Assembly (NCBI RefSeq): GCF_030285785.1 | Contig: NZ_CP127249.1 | Span: 27,806-91,805, forward strand | DNA from: Parasedimentitalea psychrophila | Lineage (GTDB): Bacteria > Pseudomonadota > Alphaproteobacteria > Rhodobacterales > Rhodobacteraceae | DNA: 64,000 bases | Reading direction: 5' to 3' | Part shown: piece by piece, positions 53,228-61,999 of the stretch | How the letters are laid out: each line of letters begins with the position of its first letter | Position numbering within the stretch: the stretch's first letter is position 1 | The notes under the pieces: generated by a model | What the model was told of the DNA's origin: nothing | Database searches by the model: none | What the model saw: only the letters and a program-made list of their open reading frames with translations | Program-made: the position numbers and the translations under genes

Positions 53228-55418
53228 TGTTCATCCTCCGTTCGGTGTCAAAGACGGCTGCCGAGGACGACGCCGTTACGATGCTTTCGGGATCAAGGAT
53301 CATGGCAATCTTGCCATCCCCAAGAATAGTTGCGGCGGAAACGCCGGGGACATTGCCACAGACGCCATCCAGACTTTTGATCACCACCTGGCGCTGATCA
53401 TGAATGTCATCGACAGCAAGGGCGCAGCGGTCGCCGTTTTCGGTTTCCACCAGGAGGTAGACACCAGCCGGTTCGCTATGGGAGCTGCTACGCAGTCCAA
53501 GACTGCTGGCAACATCACAAATCGGAACAAAACTGCCGCGAATGGACAACAGGGTGCCATCAGCGCCGAGATTATTGATCATGTCGTCATTGCCGCGCAT
53601 GGTTTCGACAATGGCGGTGATCGGGACCACCATGGTGTGACCGGCGACCGATACCACCATGCCGTCCATAACGGCCAGCGTCAGCGGCAGGATGATCGAG
53701 AACACCGATCCCTCACCCGGGGTCGACGAGATATTAACCCGACCGCCAAGCGCCCCAACTGCGTTTTTCACCACATCCATGCCAACACCCCGACCCGACA
53801 GGTTGGAGATTTCAGTGGCGGTGGAGAAACCCGGCAGGAACAGCAGATTGTCGATTTCACCGTCGTTCAGTTCGGCATTTTCCGGGATCAACCCCTTGTC
53901 GATGGCGATTTGTCGGATTTTTTTGCGGTTCAACCCAGCGCCGTCATCCTTGACCTCGATACAGACCGAGCCCGACCGATGCGCCGCCGTCAACCGGATT
54001 TCGCCGATTTTCCCCTTGCCTGCAGCGACCCTGACTTCCGGTTTTTCGATGCCGTGATCAACAGCATTTCGCAGGATATGCGTCAAGGGATCGGCCAGGC
54101 GTTCGATCACCGTTTTGTCGACCTCGGTGGTCTCGCCAATGGTGATCAGTTTTGCCGTTTTGCCGGTCGCGGCCGAAGCCTCGCGGACAATACGTGCCAT
54201 CCGCTGAAACAGTGGTTTCACTGGCTGTGCGCGGATCGCCATGACACCTTCCTGAATGTCACGGGCCAGGTTTTTGAACCCTTCCAGTTCCGTCTCGACA
54301 TCGCGGGTATCCGTGACATCCAGGTTGGCAATTTGCTGTGCAAGCATGGAGTGGTTGATGATCAACTCCCCCACCGCGTTGATCAGGCGGTCCACACGGT
54401 CAAGCTCAACCCGCAGGGTTGGTTTTGGTCCACTTGATTTTGCGGTTTCCTTTTTGGCTTCGGCAGTTTTTTCAGCGGCCCTTTCATGTTCGGCATCCGG
54501 CTCCATATCGGCGGCAGCCTCAGCCTCAACAGGGGCCTCAACAGAGGCCGGTGCGGGGGCCGGGGTCTCGTTGGCTTCAGGCGTCGGCTTCTCTAAGGGG
54601 AGCGCCACAGCACTTTCTTCTTCTGCCGGAGCCAGGCCAAAAGCCGCGTTCAAGGCCGCCAGGGCATCCGCGTCATCTTCGTCTTCCCCTTCAGAGCTGA
54701 TCGACAGCTCACACAGGCCTTCGACAAATTCAAAGACCGCTTCGATCGCAGAGCGGGATTCGCTGGTCACCAGTGTCAGCTCCCAGGATAGATAGCTTTC
54801 GCCATCTTCCATCGCCTCAAATCCGGGAAGTTCGCTATCGTCCAGCCGCACCGAGAGAGCCCCCAGATCAGACAGCGCCTGAAACAGGAAATAGGGCTCG
54901 TTGCCAGTATCGAACATTTCTTTGAGCGGATGAAAGCGAATGTCGTACCGGGCCTCCTGAACCTCAGCAAGCGGCGCAAGGGGCGTTGGGTCAAACGCCG
55001 CCCCGACCCCCATGGGTTCAAAGACCAGCTCTTCTTCTTCGTCGTCAATATATTCGCCCAGGGCCGAAATCAGCACATCGTGATGCGCCTGATCGACCTC
55101 ACCGCCATCGCGTGCACAGGTCACCAGATCAGACAGGTGATCACTGGCCCGGAACAATAGCTGGATCAGCTTTTCGTCCAGTTCCAGTTTGTTGGAACGT
55201 ACATCGTCAAAAACAGTTTCGAAGTTGTGCGCAAAGGCCACCAGATCGTCCAGGCCAAACGCACCCGCGCCGCCCTTGATGGAATGCACAGCTCGAAATA
55301 CCGCGTTGACGGTTTCAGGGTCCTGATCGCCTTCTTCGATGGCAGCCAGCCCCGCATCCATTGCTTCCAGGAGTTCTTCGCACTCCTCAAAGAATGTATC
55401 CAAGATTGAACCAGTCAT
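53211..55418 (-). CDS. cheA: Chemotaxis histidine kinase CheA
   Basis: 735 residues from the ATG at 55418, two bases after the cheY stop; a longer frame would overlap cheY. The HPt domain carries the phosphorylated histidine in AVHSIKGGAGAF. A long acidic Pro/Ala/Glu-rich linker follows, then the dimerisation part (LDRVDRLINAVGELIINHSM), the ATPase core (DPLTHILRNAVDHGIE, LSGRGVGMDVVKNAVG) and the C-terminal CheW-like domain. All catalytic motifs look intact. Confidence 0.95.
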   Translation of the reverse strand: MTGSILDTFFEECEELLEAMDAGLAAIEEGDQDPETVNAVFRAVHSIKGGAGAFGLDDLVAFAHNFETVFDDVRSNKLELDEKLIQLLFRASDHLSDLVTCARDGGEVDQAHHDVLISALGEYIDDEEEELVFEPMGVGAAFDPTPLAPLAEVQEARYDIRFHPLKEMFDTGNEPYFLFQALSDLGALSVRLDDSELPGFEAMEDGESYLSWELTLVTSESRSAIEAVFEFVEGLCELSISSEGEDEDDADALAALNAAFGLAPAEEESAVALPLEKPTPEANETPAPAPASVEAPVEAEAAADMEPDAEHERAAEKTAEAKKETAKSSGPKPTLRVELDRVDRLINAVGELIINHSMLAQQIANLDVTDTRDVETELEGFKNLARDIQEGVMAIRAQPVKPLFQRMARIVREASAATGKTAKLITIGETTEVDKTVIERLADPLTHILRNAVDHGIEKPEVRVAAGKGKIGEIRLTAAHRSGSVCIEVKDDGAGLNRKKIRQIAIDKGLIPENAELNDGEIDNLLFLPGFSTATEISNLSGRGVGMDVVKNAVGALGGRVNISSTPGEGSVFSIILPLTLAVMDGMVVSVAGHTMVVPITAIVETMRGNDDMINNLGADGTLLSIRGSFVPICDVASSLGLRSSSHSEPAGVYLLVETENGDRCALAVDDIHDQRQVVIKSLDGVCGNVPGVSAATILGDGKIAMILDPESIVTASSSAAVFDTERRMNNAIAS

Positions 55419-55419
55419 T

Positions 55420-55794
55420 TTATGCAACCGCCCCTGTAACACGCTTAAGTGCAAAGATCAGAGAGTCGTCGTCAAACGGCTTGGTGATCCAGCCAGTGGC
55501 ACCGGCAGAGCGCGCCCGCGCCTTCAGATCAGCAGAACTCTCGGTGGTCAGCACCAGGATCGGAACCTTGGAGTTGATGTCCTCTCCGCGCAGCTCCTCG
55601 ATCACGCCGAACCCATCCAGGTTAGGCATGTTGATATCAGTGATCACCACATCCGGGGCAATATCTGGATAAATATCCACCCCTTCGCGACCGTCTACGG
55701 CGCTGTGATACTCAAACCCGGCCTCTTCCAAGCAGGCTGCAAGTAAATTCCGAATAGTGCGGGAATCATCTATCGCAAGAACTTTGGTTTTCAT
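55420..55794 (-). CDS. cheY: Chemotaxis response regulator CheY (first copy)
   Basis: 124-residue receiver domain. Acidic pair and pocket in VLAIDDSRTIRNLLAACLEE, phosphoacceptor aspartate in VVITDINMPNLDGFGVI, threonine in VLTTESS, lysine in WITKPFDDDSL. It sits between the STAS gene (4-base overlap) and cheA. Two CheY proteins in one operon usually divide switch binding and phosphate draining. Confidence 0.94.
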   Translation of the reverse strand: MKTKVLAIDDSRTIRNLLAACLEEAGFEYHSAVDGREGVDIYPDIAPDVVITDINMPNLDGFGVIEELRGEDINSKVPILVLTTESSADLKARARSAGATGWITKPFDDDSLIFALKRVTGAVA

Positions 55795-56078
55795 GCTGTG
55801 TCCTTATCTTCAAATCGGTTTGCATCGACCCCCATGAGGGATAGAGCCCGGCGGCAGCCTTCAGTGATATTGGTGACCGAGAATTCTAATCCCTCGGATC
55901 GCCATTGTTGTTCCGCCCCAAGCAATAATTGCAGGCAACGAGACGGCAGCATTGCTACCTTGCTGCAATCAACCTCGATCGGTTGTGATCCGGCCCCATC
56001 TAGGAACGAGATCAGCGGTGTCAGCTCAGAAAATGCATTTGGCAAATCCAAAACATGTATTTGTGGTTTGGTCGTCAT
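55791..56078 (-). CDS. STAS-domain protein of the che operon
   Basis: 95 residues, single STAS-like domain of the anti-sigma-antagonist fold (PIEVDCSKVAMLPSRCLQLL then LGAEQQWRSEGLEFSV). A serine lies at the usual phosphorylation region (LPSRCLQ). First gene of the minus-strand che operon, overlapping cheY by four bases. STAS proteins occur at the head of several alphaproteobacterial che operons; the partner is not known. Confidence 0.82.
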   Translation of the reverse strand: MTTKPQIHVLDLPNAFSELTPLISFLDGAGSQPIEVDCSKVAMLPSRCLQLLLGAEQQWRSEGLEFSVTNITEGCRRALSLMGVDANRFEDKDTA

Positions 56079-56505
56079 ATTCAGCGATTCGCACCCCCGT
56101 TGTAGGCGACGTGTTGGACTTCGATGCAGAAGACATATGCGGCGGGCCTTAATAATTTATTGCCGGAGACCGCCAGTTTCGGAAAATCACCGGGGCTCTT
56201 GGAGCGACAATTTACCCTTTATTTTATGAGAATTTCTAATGCATCGCGGCAACCTGCGTTCAGGGGCGATCAGGTCGCGGCATCGGCGACCAAGCCCCAC
56301 CTTATACTCTATAGCTGCGCTTTCAGCGAACTCGATTAAGGGTTTCGGCAACAATATGGCGTCAACCAGCGGCAGCTTCGGCCTAAATGAATTCCAAAAA
56401 ATGGAAAAATATCCGGTTTGTAAGGTTCAAATTAACCCTCGATGGACCATCAAGAGCATCAGTGCAAATACGGCACTCTAGGTCACGTTCTTTTGGGAGG
56501 ATAAA
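56079..56505. other. Intergenic region upstream of the STAS gene
   Basis: About 430 bases between the minus-strand che operon and a small plus-strand frame. Open frames at 56124 and 56239 lack ribosome sites and a protein-like composition. The promoter of the minus-strand operon should lie near 56080-56150. I saw no terminator or repeat here. Confidence 0.5.
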
Positions 56506-56697
56506 ATGAAATCAATCAGATCTCTCCAGTGGACGCTCAGACTGTCCAAACGGGTGTCTCAATTCATTTTCGATGGTGGTAGCCGGTATTTTCGACCGAG
56601 CAGCACATTGCCCAGACTAAGCCAGCGCTTCGGCGGACAGCCCCGGGCAATAGCAAAGGCGATCCCTGGCCCGGTTGATGTCTGGTGGGGTTTTTAG
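56506..56697 (+). CDS. Possible small basic protein of 63 residues
   Basis: Short frame with a very good ribosome site (GGGAGG, 7 bases before the ATG) and a hairpin after its stop (56714-56747). The product is basic (SLQWTLRLSKRVSQFIFDGG in the middle) with no known motif. The signals favour a real short transcript; the peptide itself is unconvincing, so it may be a leader or a small RNA. Confidence 0.35.
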   Translation: MKSIRSLQWTLRLSKRVSQFIFDGGSRYFRPSSTLPRLSQRFGGQPRAIAKAIPGPVDVWWGF

Positions 56698-56713
56698 CCC
56701 TAGGCGGGCCTTG

Positions 56714-56747
56714 CTGCCAACAATCTGGGAATGACCCAGATTGGCAG
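56714..56747 (+). terminator. Imperfect hairpin before cheB
   Basis: CTGCCA (56714-56719) and ATCTGGG (56723-56729), loop AATGA, pair with CCCAGAT (56735-56741) and TGGCAG (56742-56747); three bases bulge. No T-run. A second short inverted repeat GGTTGA-TGT-TCAACC lies at 56770-56784, 12 bases before cheB. Confidence 0.45.
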
Positions 56748-56796
56748 GCGGCTCCCGCTCCTTGAAACTGGTTGATGTTCAACCACGCAATAACGA

Positions 56797-57819
56797 ATGG
56801 GTAAAATATTGTCTTCCTTAAGCGTTCTGATCGTCACTTTGGACCGGGGATTTGCCCGGTCACTGCAAAGTCATATGGAATCTGCCTACCCCGGCATTCA
56901 AGTTCTTTTGGCCAACAACCTGATGACGGCCTACAATCAAGCCGAAGCAGTGCAGCCAACCTTTGCTTTCGTCGAAGATGGGTTCACCAAATTACCGGAA
57001 TTTGAAATGATGATGGCGATGTTTTCGGCGCTGGACACCCGGTGGGTGTCAGTGATGGACAGCCATTCAGCTGCGCCCGCCCGGAAATCGAACCCACTGC
57101 TGGACCGCGGCTCCGGTATTTTTGAGCTCAGTAAATCCGACCATCCGGTTCAGTTCGTGCAGTATTTCGACATGATGGTAAAGGCGCCCCGCCGCGGTGA
57201 AGCCACCAGCCGTGCTTCGTCAAATGGCGGCGCATCTGCCGCAACCAACACAACGGATAAGATTATTCTGATCGGATCGTCCACTGGCGGAGTTGAGGCT
57301 CTGCGCAGCCTGTTGGTCGGCTTTCCCGCCAACTGCCCACCGACGGTGATTGTTCAGCACACAGGCAAAAATTTCGGAGCTGGCCTGGTGGCCCTGCTGA
57401 ACCGCATCTGCGCCGCATCCGTGGTCGGGGCCGAGGACAGTATCCAGCTGAAACCAGGCACCGTACATATTGCAGCGGGTCAATCCCAGCACCTGGGTCT
57501 GACGCCGCGCAAACCGCATCGCACCCGCCTGAAAGACGGCCCCGCAATCTCTGGTCACACGCCATCAGTGGATGCCCTTTTCAGCTCGGCAGTGCCCTTT
57601 GCCAAGAATGTTGTTGCAACAATCTTAACAGGTATGGGGCAAGATGGCGCCAAGGGCCTGCTGGAGTTGCGCAAGGCCGGGGCAACCACATTTGCCCAAG
57701 ACGAACAAAGCTCCGTTGTTTACGGCATGCCGCGCGTGGCCTGGCAGAACGGCGCGGCACAAAAACAGGTGTCATTGGCGCGTATGGCCGGGACACTTCT
57801 ACAAGCCTGCAAGGCTTGA
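56797..57819 (+). CDS. cheB: Chemotaxis methylesterase CheB with degenerate receiver domain
   Basis: Receptor glutamate methylesterase/deamidase, 340 residues. The C-terminal catalytic domain is intact: serine in IGSSTGGVEAL, histidine in VIVQHTGKNFG, aspartate in LTGMGQDGAKGL. The N-terminal 115 residues follow the receiver layout (LSVLIVTLDRGFARSLQSHM) but the usual acidic pair is replaced and no clear phosphoacceptor aspartate in an MP context is seen (FAFVEDGFTKLPEFEM). Control by CheA phosphorylation is therefore doubtful. The ribosome site is weak. cheD follows after 25 bases. Confidence 0.93.
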   Translation: MGKILSSLSVLIVTLDRGFARSLQSHMESAYPGIQVLLANNLMTAYNQAEAVQPTFAFVEDGFTKLPEFEMMMAMFSALDTRWVSVMDSHSAAPARKSNPLLDRGSGIFELSKSDHPVQFVQYFDMMVKAPRRGEATSRASSNGGASAATNTTDKIILIGSSTGGVEALRSLLVGFPANCPPTVIVQHTGKNFGAGLVALLNRICAASVVGAEDSIQLKPGTVHIAAGQSQHLGLTPRKPHRTRLKDGPAISGHTPSVDALFSSAVPFAKNVVATILTGMGQDGAKGLLELRKAGATTFAQDEQSSVVYGMPRVAWQNGAAQKQVSLARMAGTLLQACKA

Positions 57820-57844
57820 TAACAAACATGGGAAGGAAGCGGCT

Positions 57845-58393
57845 TTGAGCTCTGTATTTGCAAACACGTCTTCGGTTACAGTCCTGCAGGGTGAATATCG
57901 TGTATCCAATAGTCCGTCGGTGATGTTCACCACGGTTCTGGGATCCTGTATTTCCGCCTGTCTGTACGACGCGGAAAGTGGCATTGGCGGCATGAATCAT
58001 TTTCTGCTGCCCAGTACCAATGCCGACAATGGCAAGAACGCCCGCTATGGGGTCCATGCGATGGAATTGCTTATCAACGGGGTGCTGAAAAAGGGGGCCA
58101 TCCGAAGCCGGTTAAGGGCCAAGGTGTTTGGCGGCGCCAAAATGTCTGTCAACCTGTCTGACATTGGTCTCTCAAACGCCGATTTTGTGCAGCGTTTTCT
58201 GCGTGACGAAGGGATCTCTTGCGTGTCGTCCAGTATTGGCGGCACCTCGGCACGGCGGGTCCGGTTTCATCCGGTGACGGGCAATGCCCAGCAGACGCGG
58301 GTTGCCAATGACCGCCGTCTTGGCGAACAGGAACGTGCAGCAGCAAAACCAGCCCCGACCAAAGAAGACGTCGGCGCAGTTATGCTGTTCTGA
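57845..58393 (+). CDS. cheD: Chemoreceptor glutamine deamidase CheD
   Basis: 182 residues starting at a TTG (57845), supported by GGAAGGAAG just upstream; no in-frame ATG fits the family length. The catalytic cysteine and histidine are in TVLGSCISACLYD and GGMNHFLLP. GAKVFGGAKM is typical (here RAKVFGGAKMSV). It deamidates receptor glutamines and may bind CheY or CheC-type partners; no cheC is present here. The C-terminus is extended by a charged tail. Confidence 0.92.
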   Translation: MSSVFANTSSVTVLQGEYRVSNSPSVMFTTVLGSCISACLYDAESGIGGMNHFLLPSTNADNGKNARYGVHAMELLINGVLKKGAIRSRLRAKVFGGAKMSVNLSDIGLSNADFVQRFLRDEGISCVSSSIGGTSARRVRFHPVTGNAQQTRVANDRRLGEQERAAAKPAPTKEDVGAVMLF

Positions 58394-58415
58394 TCCTGTT
58401 GGATTGATGACATAT

Positions 58416-58447
58416 TGGGTTGCCGTGTCTGACAGCACGGCAACCCA
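58416..58447. terminator. Hairpin between convergent cheD and cyclase genes
   Basis: TGGGTTGCCGTG (58416-58427), 8-base loop, CACGGCAACCCA (58436-58447): a perfect 12-bp stem 22 bases after the cheD stop. No clear T-run; a likely bidirectional terminator. Confidence 0.6.
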
Positions 58448-58511
58448 GTGGTGGCTCAGCTGCGCAAAAACTCACGGCAAAATCCACCACGACCGGCCGT
58501 ATGCGTCCCAT

Positions 58512-60062
58512 TTACGGCACTGAAACGGCGAAACTTTCCACTGGTTTGGACACATTGTGCAAGGCCACCGCCCCCAAGGACAAAGCCGGTGATCCCGCCG
58601 CAAGAATATCTTGGCTCACCACGATGGGATGGCCGCGTGACTTGCCATAGTCACCCAACCGGGCGGCGATATTGGCCGCCTGACCAATCACCGTGAAATC
58701 CAACCGTTCCTGCGACCCGACATTGCCATAGGTGACACCGCCGTATGCGATGCCTATCGCACATTCAGAGCGATGACCGCCCTCCTCCAGCGCGATGTCA
58801 GCCAACTGGGCCACAATGACACGGGCTGACTTCAGCGCCTGCGCACGGGCCGCCTCCGGATCTCCATCAGCGGGAAACACCGCCAGCACCGCATCGCCAA
58901 TGAATTTCAATACTTCGCCACCGTGATCATGAATAATCGTCGAGGTGGTCTCAAAAAATTGATTGAGAACCTTGATATAGGCCACACGGCCCAGTTTCTC
59001 TTCAAGCAGGGTTGATCCGCGCAGATCACAGAACATGATGGCGGCATCAATGTCATCGCCGTCCCCCCGGTGGATCTCACCGCCGAGCACCCGGGCGCCT
59101 GATCGTTTGCCGACATAGGTTTCCAGCAACGACTGGGCATTTTCGCGTTGCATAAAGACCTCATAGTACCGCCCTATCACCGCCGAACACTCAAAAATAA
59201 GCCCCAGATTGGCGGTGGAAAAGCCGGTGGGATGATCGCTGGTCAGGGTCAGCACATTGATACTGCCGTCCGAGAACCGCAGTGGCATCGCGACATAGTC
59301 TGTCGCTCCTTCTTTTTTCAGATCCTCAAGGATCGGGAAGGCATCGGTGGGATGGTTGCCGCTGAGCCGGTGCCGCACTCCGCCCATCCCATTGGAGACA
59401 TGTCGCAGCGGGCTGTTTTGATAGGCCGGATGATCGTGGATCTCGTAAGACGGCGCAAAGGTATTGACCTCGCCGCTGTCTTTCTTCCAGACAAAATTCT
59501 TGCCCGCAATCATCGGATGCAAAGACCAGACCATCACCGCCATACGCGACAGAAACACCCCCTGATCCCGTAACTTTTCAGCCAGGGCCGCGGTGAACTG
59601 TTCCGGTGTCGGCAGCGCCGCCGCCTCAAGCAGCAGCCAGTCAATCACCGGCCCCGAGATATTGCCGTCATTGCGCGTCAGGATTTCGTTGTCGCCAAGA
59701 TCCACCTCGGTAAAGGCATTGGGCATAAAGCCAATATGCCCGCTGATGGCCGCAGCCTCCTGCTGGGCCTCTTGATAGGTCCAGGCGGCATTTGTGACCG
59801 AGCTACCGGGTAGAATCAGATCGCGGTAAGTCGCGGTGCCCTTGAACGGGCAGAAAGTCTGCAGCTCGGTCCGCCTGGACAGATCAGCACACACATCCTC
59901 CGGAGGAAAATAAAGGGTCGGCGGCAGGCGGGTTTCATACATCACCTTGGCCTGATCACTTTGCGCCAGCAGAACCCCATTGTGTCGCAGGCTCACGGTA
60001 CCGTGAAGTTGCTCAATCAGGATGGAATAGCCATCCGGTTCCGGCTTTACCTGTACATTCAT
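58512..60062 (-). CDS. DUF427 domain fused to class III adenylate/guanylate cyclase
   Basis: 516 residues from the ATG at 60062 (GAGAGGG upstream). Residues about 10-110 match DUF427 (VSLRHNGVLLAQSDQAKVMY, RLPPTLYFPPEDV, FCPFKGTATY). A middle region of about 200 residues looks like a GAF-type or other sensor (GNHPTDAFPILEDLKKEGAT, DYVAMPLRFSDG). The C-terminal 190 residues are a class III cyclase: metal site in IMFCDLRGSTLLEEKLG, GGEVLKFIGDAVLAVFPADG, and VIGQAANIAARLGDYG. The middle-plus-cyclase part is common in alphaproteobacteria; the DUF427 fusion is less usual. The product nucleotide is not fixed by sequence. Confidence 0.85.
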   Translation of the reverse strand: MNVQVKPEPDGYSILIEQLHGTVSLRHNGVLLAQSDQAKVMYETRLPPTLYFPPEDVCADLSRRTELQTFCPFKGTATYRDLILPGSSVTNAAWTYQEAQQEAAAISGHIGFMPNAFTEVDLGDNEILTRNDGNISGPVIDWLLLEAAALPTPEQFTAALAEKLRDQGVFLSRMAVMVWSLHPMIAGKNFVWKKDSGEVNTFAPSYEIHDHPAYQNSPLRHVSNGMGGVRHRLSGNHPTDAFPILEDLKKEGATDYVAMPLRFSDGSINVLTLTSDHPTGFSTANLGLIFECSAVIGRYYEVFMQRENAQSLLETYVGKRSGARVLGGEIHRGDGDDIDAAIMFCDLRGSTLLEEKLGRVAYIKVLNQFFETTSTIIHDHGGEVLKFIGDAVLAVFPADGDPEAARAQALKSARVIVAQLADIALEEGGHRSECAIGIAYGGVTYGNVGSQERLDFTVIGQAANIAARLGDYGKSRGHPIVVSQDILAAGSPALSLGAVALHNVSKPVESFAVSVP

Positions 60063-60243
60063 TGGCCCGGCCCTCTCGTCAGCTCTTTGCAATGACTATG
60101 TGGGGTGCGCCAGATTGAATTCCAGAGCCAGCACCCGTTATTGATGTGATGTGACAGCCGCCACCAAGCGGCCATTTTCTTTTTGCCTGAAATACTCAGC
60201 CACAACGGCCCCATGCGCGGAGGGTTTGAGACATCCAGGCGGA

Positions 60244-60945
60244 TCAGATCATCCGGATCACATCTTTGCTGATGGCCAGCACATAACCCCGTTTGGCAAT
60301 GTTCTTGACCAGCAACTCACTGATCATCTGATTGCCCAGGGTGTCGCGCAACCGTTTTATGCGGGTGGCACCCGCCGCTTCATCACAGTCTGTGGCATCG
60401 CGACCGGAAATCACCCCCTCGATCTCGGCCCCCGACATGACGTCGCCGTCCAGCCGGGCCTCGGCCAGAACCGACAGCGTCTCTATTGCCGCCGGAGTCA
60501 GGCGGAACCCCATATTGTTCAGATACACAGTATTTTCCTCGCGGCTGATCAACAGTTCAGTGACCTGAATGCCGGCCCGTTCAATCTGCGCCATTCGCCG
60601 GTTCAGCAACACCAGCATCGACAATACCACCAGCGCCGCCACCATCATTGCGGTGGCAAACACCAACAGCACAAAAATCACCATGCGGTAGCTGCTTAGG
60701 GTGTCGGCAAATGCGGTGCCGGACTGGGCCAGAATCTCCAGCAATTTGATTTCAACCTGGGTGGTCAGATCATTTTCCACAAACAACTGTTCAACCCGCG
60801 CGTTAAAGGCGTTGGCGTCAGGCAGGGTCAGCAGCAGCAGGGTACCGGCCGCAATCAGCAGCGCGACAATGGCTATTATGCCAAATGTGATGACCCGGCT
60901 GCCGGCGCTGCGGGCTTCAGAAACGGAGATAGTAGGATCCGGCAT
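60244..60945 (-). CDS. Membrane protein with C-terminal winged-helix (OmpR-like) domain
   Basis: 233 residues starting at the ATG at 60945 (AAAGGAAG upstream). Two membrane helices near residues 16-42 (VITFGIIAIVALLIAAGTLL) and 88-112 (VIFVLLVFATAMMVAALVVL) enclose a short periplasmic loop. The C-terminal 90 residues look like an OmpR/PhoB-type winged helix (FRLTPAAIETLSVLAEARLD, AGATRIKRLRDTLGNQMISE, IAKRGYVLAI). The order is reversed from ToxR, where the DNA-binding part is N-terminal. Could regulate nearby genes from the membrane. It overlaps the small gene upstream by 29 bases. Confidence 0.72.
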   Translation of the reverse strand: MPDPTISVSEARSAGSRVITFGIIAIVALLIAAGTLLLLTLPDANAFNARVEQLFVENDLTTQVEIKLLEILAQSGTAFADTLSSYRMVIFVLLVFATAMMVAALVVLSMLVLLNRRMAQIERAGIQVTELLISREENTVYLNNMGFRLTPAAIETLSVLAEARLDGDVMSGAEIEGVISGRDATDCDEAAGATRIKRLRDTLGNQMISELLVKNIAKRGYVLAISKDVIRMI

Positions 60946-61210
60946 CGGGCTTCCTTTGTTGCAGTCCTTCGGGGCCAAAGACCGAGATGACATTCAGCAG
61001 GGTCCAGCCCTGCGGCGCGATGCGATTGCGGATCTCAGCCCTAGCGGCCGCCTTTTGGCAGGCACCGGACAATTGCACGACACCATAGTGCAGCCGCAGC
61101 GGGTTGTCCTGTTTGGCCTTGTAATCGGCATAGCAATCCGCCGCTAGGGCAGGGGTGGTCAGCCCCAGAAAGGCGGCAATCAGGGCGGGTTTCCAAAGAA
61201 GATGTTTCAT
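60917..61210 (-). CDS. Small exported protein upstream of the winged-helix gene
   Basis: 97 residues from the ATG at 61210, with a signal peptide (MKHLLWKPALIAAFLGLTTP, cleavage after ALAA). The mature 75 residues contain two cysteines (DCYADYKAKQDNPLRLHYG and SGACQKAAARAEIRNRIA), probably a disulphide. Small periplasmic proteins of this type are frequent in Rhodobacterales; I assign no function. It overlaps the next gene by 29 bases, so the pair is coupled. Confidence 0.72.
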   Translation of the reverse strand: MKHLLWKPALIAAFLGLTTPALAADCYADYKAKQDNPLRLHYGVVQLSGACQKAAARAEIRNRIAPQGWTLLNVISVFGPEGLQQRKPDAGSYYLRF

Positions 61211-61377
61211 GCGGCTCACCTTGGCCAAAGACGCGGTGATATTCAATAACCACAGGAGATTGCAGCGGTTGATATACGATAACACTGGGCTGATATTGCC
61301 TGTCTGACAGCGTCAAAGCCAGGATGGGACAGAGCGGCCAAGTGCCGATCATGACACCCAATTGGAAAGGTCCTCTC

Positions 61378-61857
61378 ATGCCATCTGCCACCCGCCCCAA
61401 CCCGCAGCGCAAATTCATTGCCTTTATCCTTGCCGCCTCGATCGCCATCACCGGATTTTCCGCCGCCCCAGCCCGCGCCGGTGATGATGTGGCCAAACTG
61501 CTGGCCGGACTGGCCGTTCTGGGGATCCTTGGCGTCGCCATCAACAAGGACCGCCATCAACGCGGCACAGTCAGCCGCCGGGTGGTCGAGCCTGCAGTTG
61601 TGCCAGTGTATCAGCGGCCACGCCCCTTGCCGCCGCGTGTGACGCGCTATGACCTGCCCGAAAAATGCCTGCGATATTTCCCGGCCTTCCGGGATGGGCG
61701 CGCTCTGCTGGGTCAGAAATGCCTGCGCAACAACTACCGCCATGTAAAGGCGCTGCCGAAACAATGCCGGGTCACCTTCGGGAAAGGCCGCCGCAACAAG
61801 AGCGCCTACAAGCCGCGCTGCCTGCGCCGCAATGGCTATCGCATCGTCCGGCGCTAA
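61378..61857 (+). CDS. Small basic exported protein
   Basis: 159 residues from the ATG at 61378 (GGAAAGG upstream). Signal peptide ending near APARA, then a hydrophobic segment (VAKLLAGLAVLGILGVAINK), a proline/arginine-rich part and a cysteine-containing basic C-terminus (PEKCLRYF, GQKCLRNNYR, PKQCRVTF, KPRCLRRNGYRIV). Four regularly placed cysteines suggest two disulphides. Family not assigned. Confidence 0.75.
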   Translation: MPSATRPNPQRKFIAFILAASIAITGFSAAPARAGDDVAKLLAGLAVLGILGVAINKDRHQRGTVSRRVVEPAVVPVYQRPRPLPPRVTRYDLPEKCLRYFPAFRDGRALLGQKCLRNNYRHVKALPKQCRVTFGKGRRNKSAYKPRCLRRNGYRIVRR

Positions 61858-61999
61858 CCCCGCGCCCCTCTGCACGGCCCTGTTTCGCCCGGCGGCAACG
61901 TCGGGCTGCATCTTTTTTGGGCTCAGGCCCAGCGGACAGACTGCGGGCAGACTATAGAATTCTCTTGAAGCGGCGTCGGAAATTGGCTTTGACGGACCT

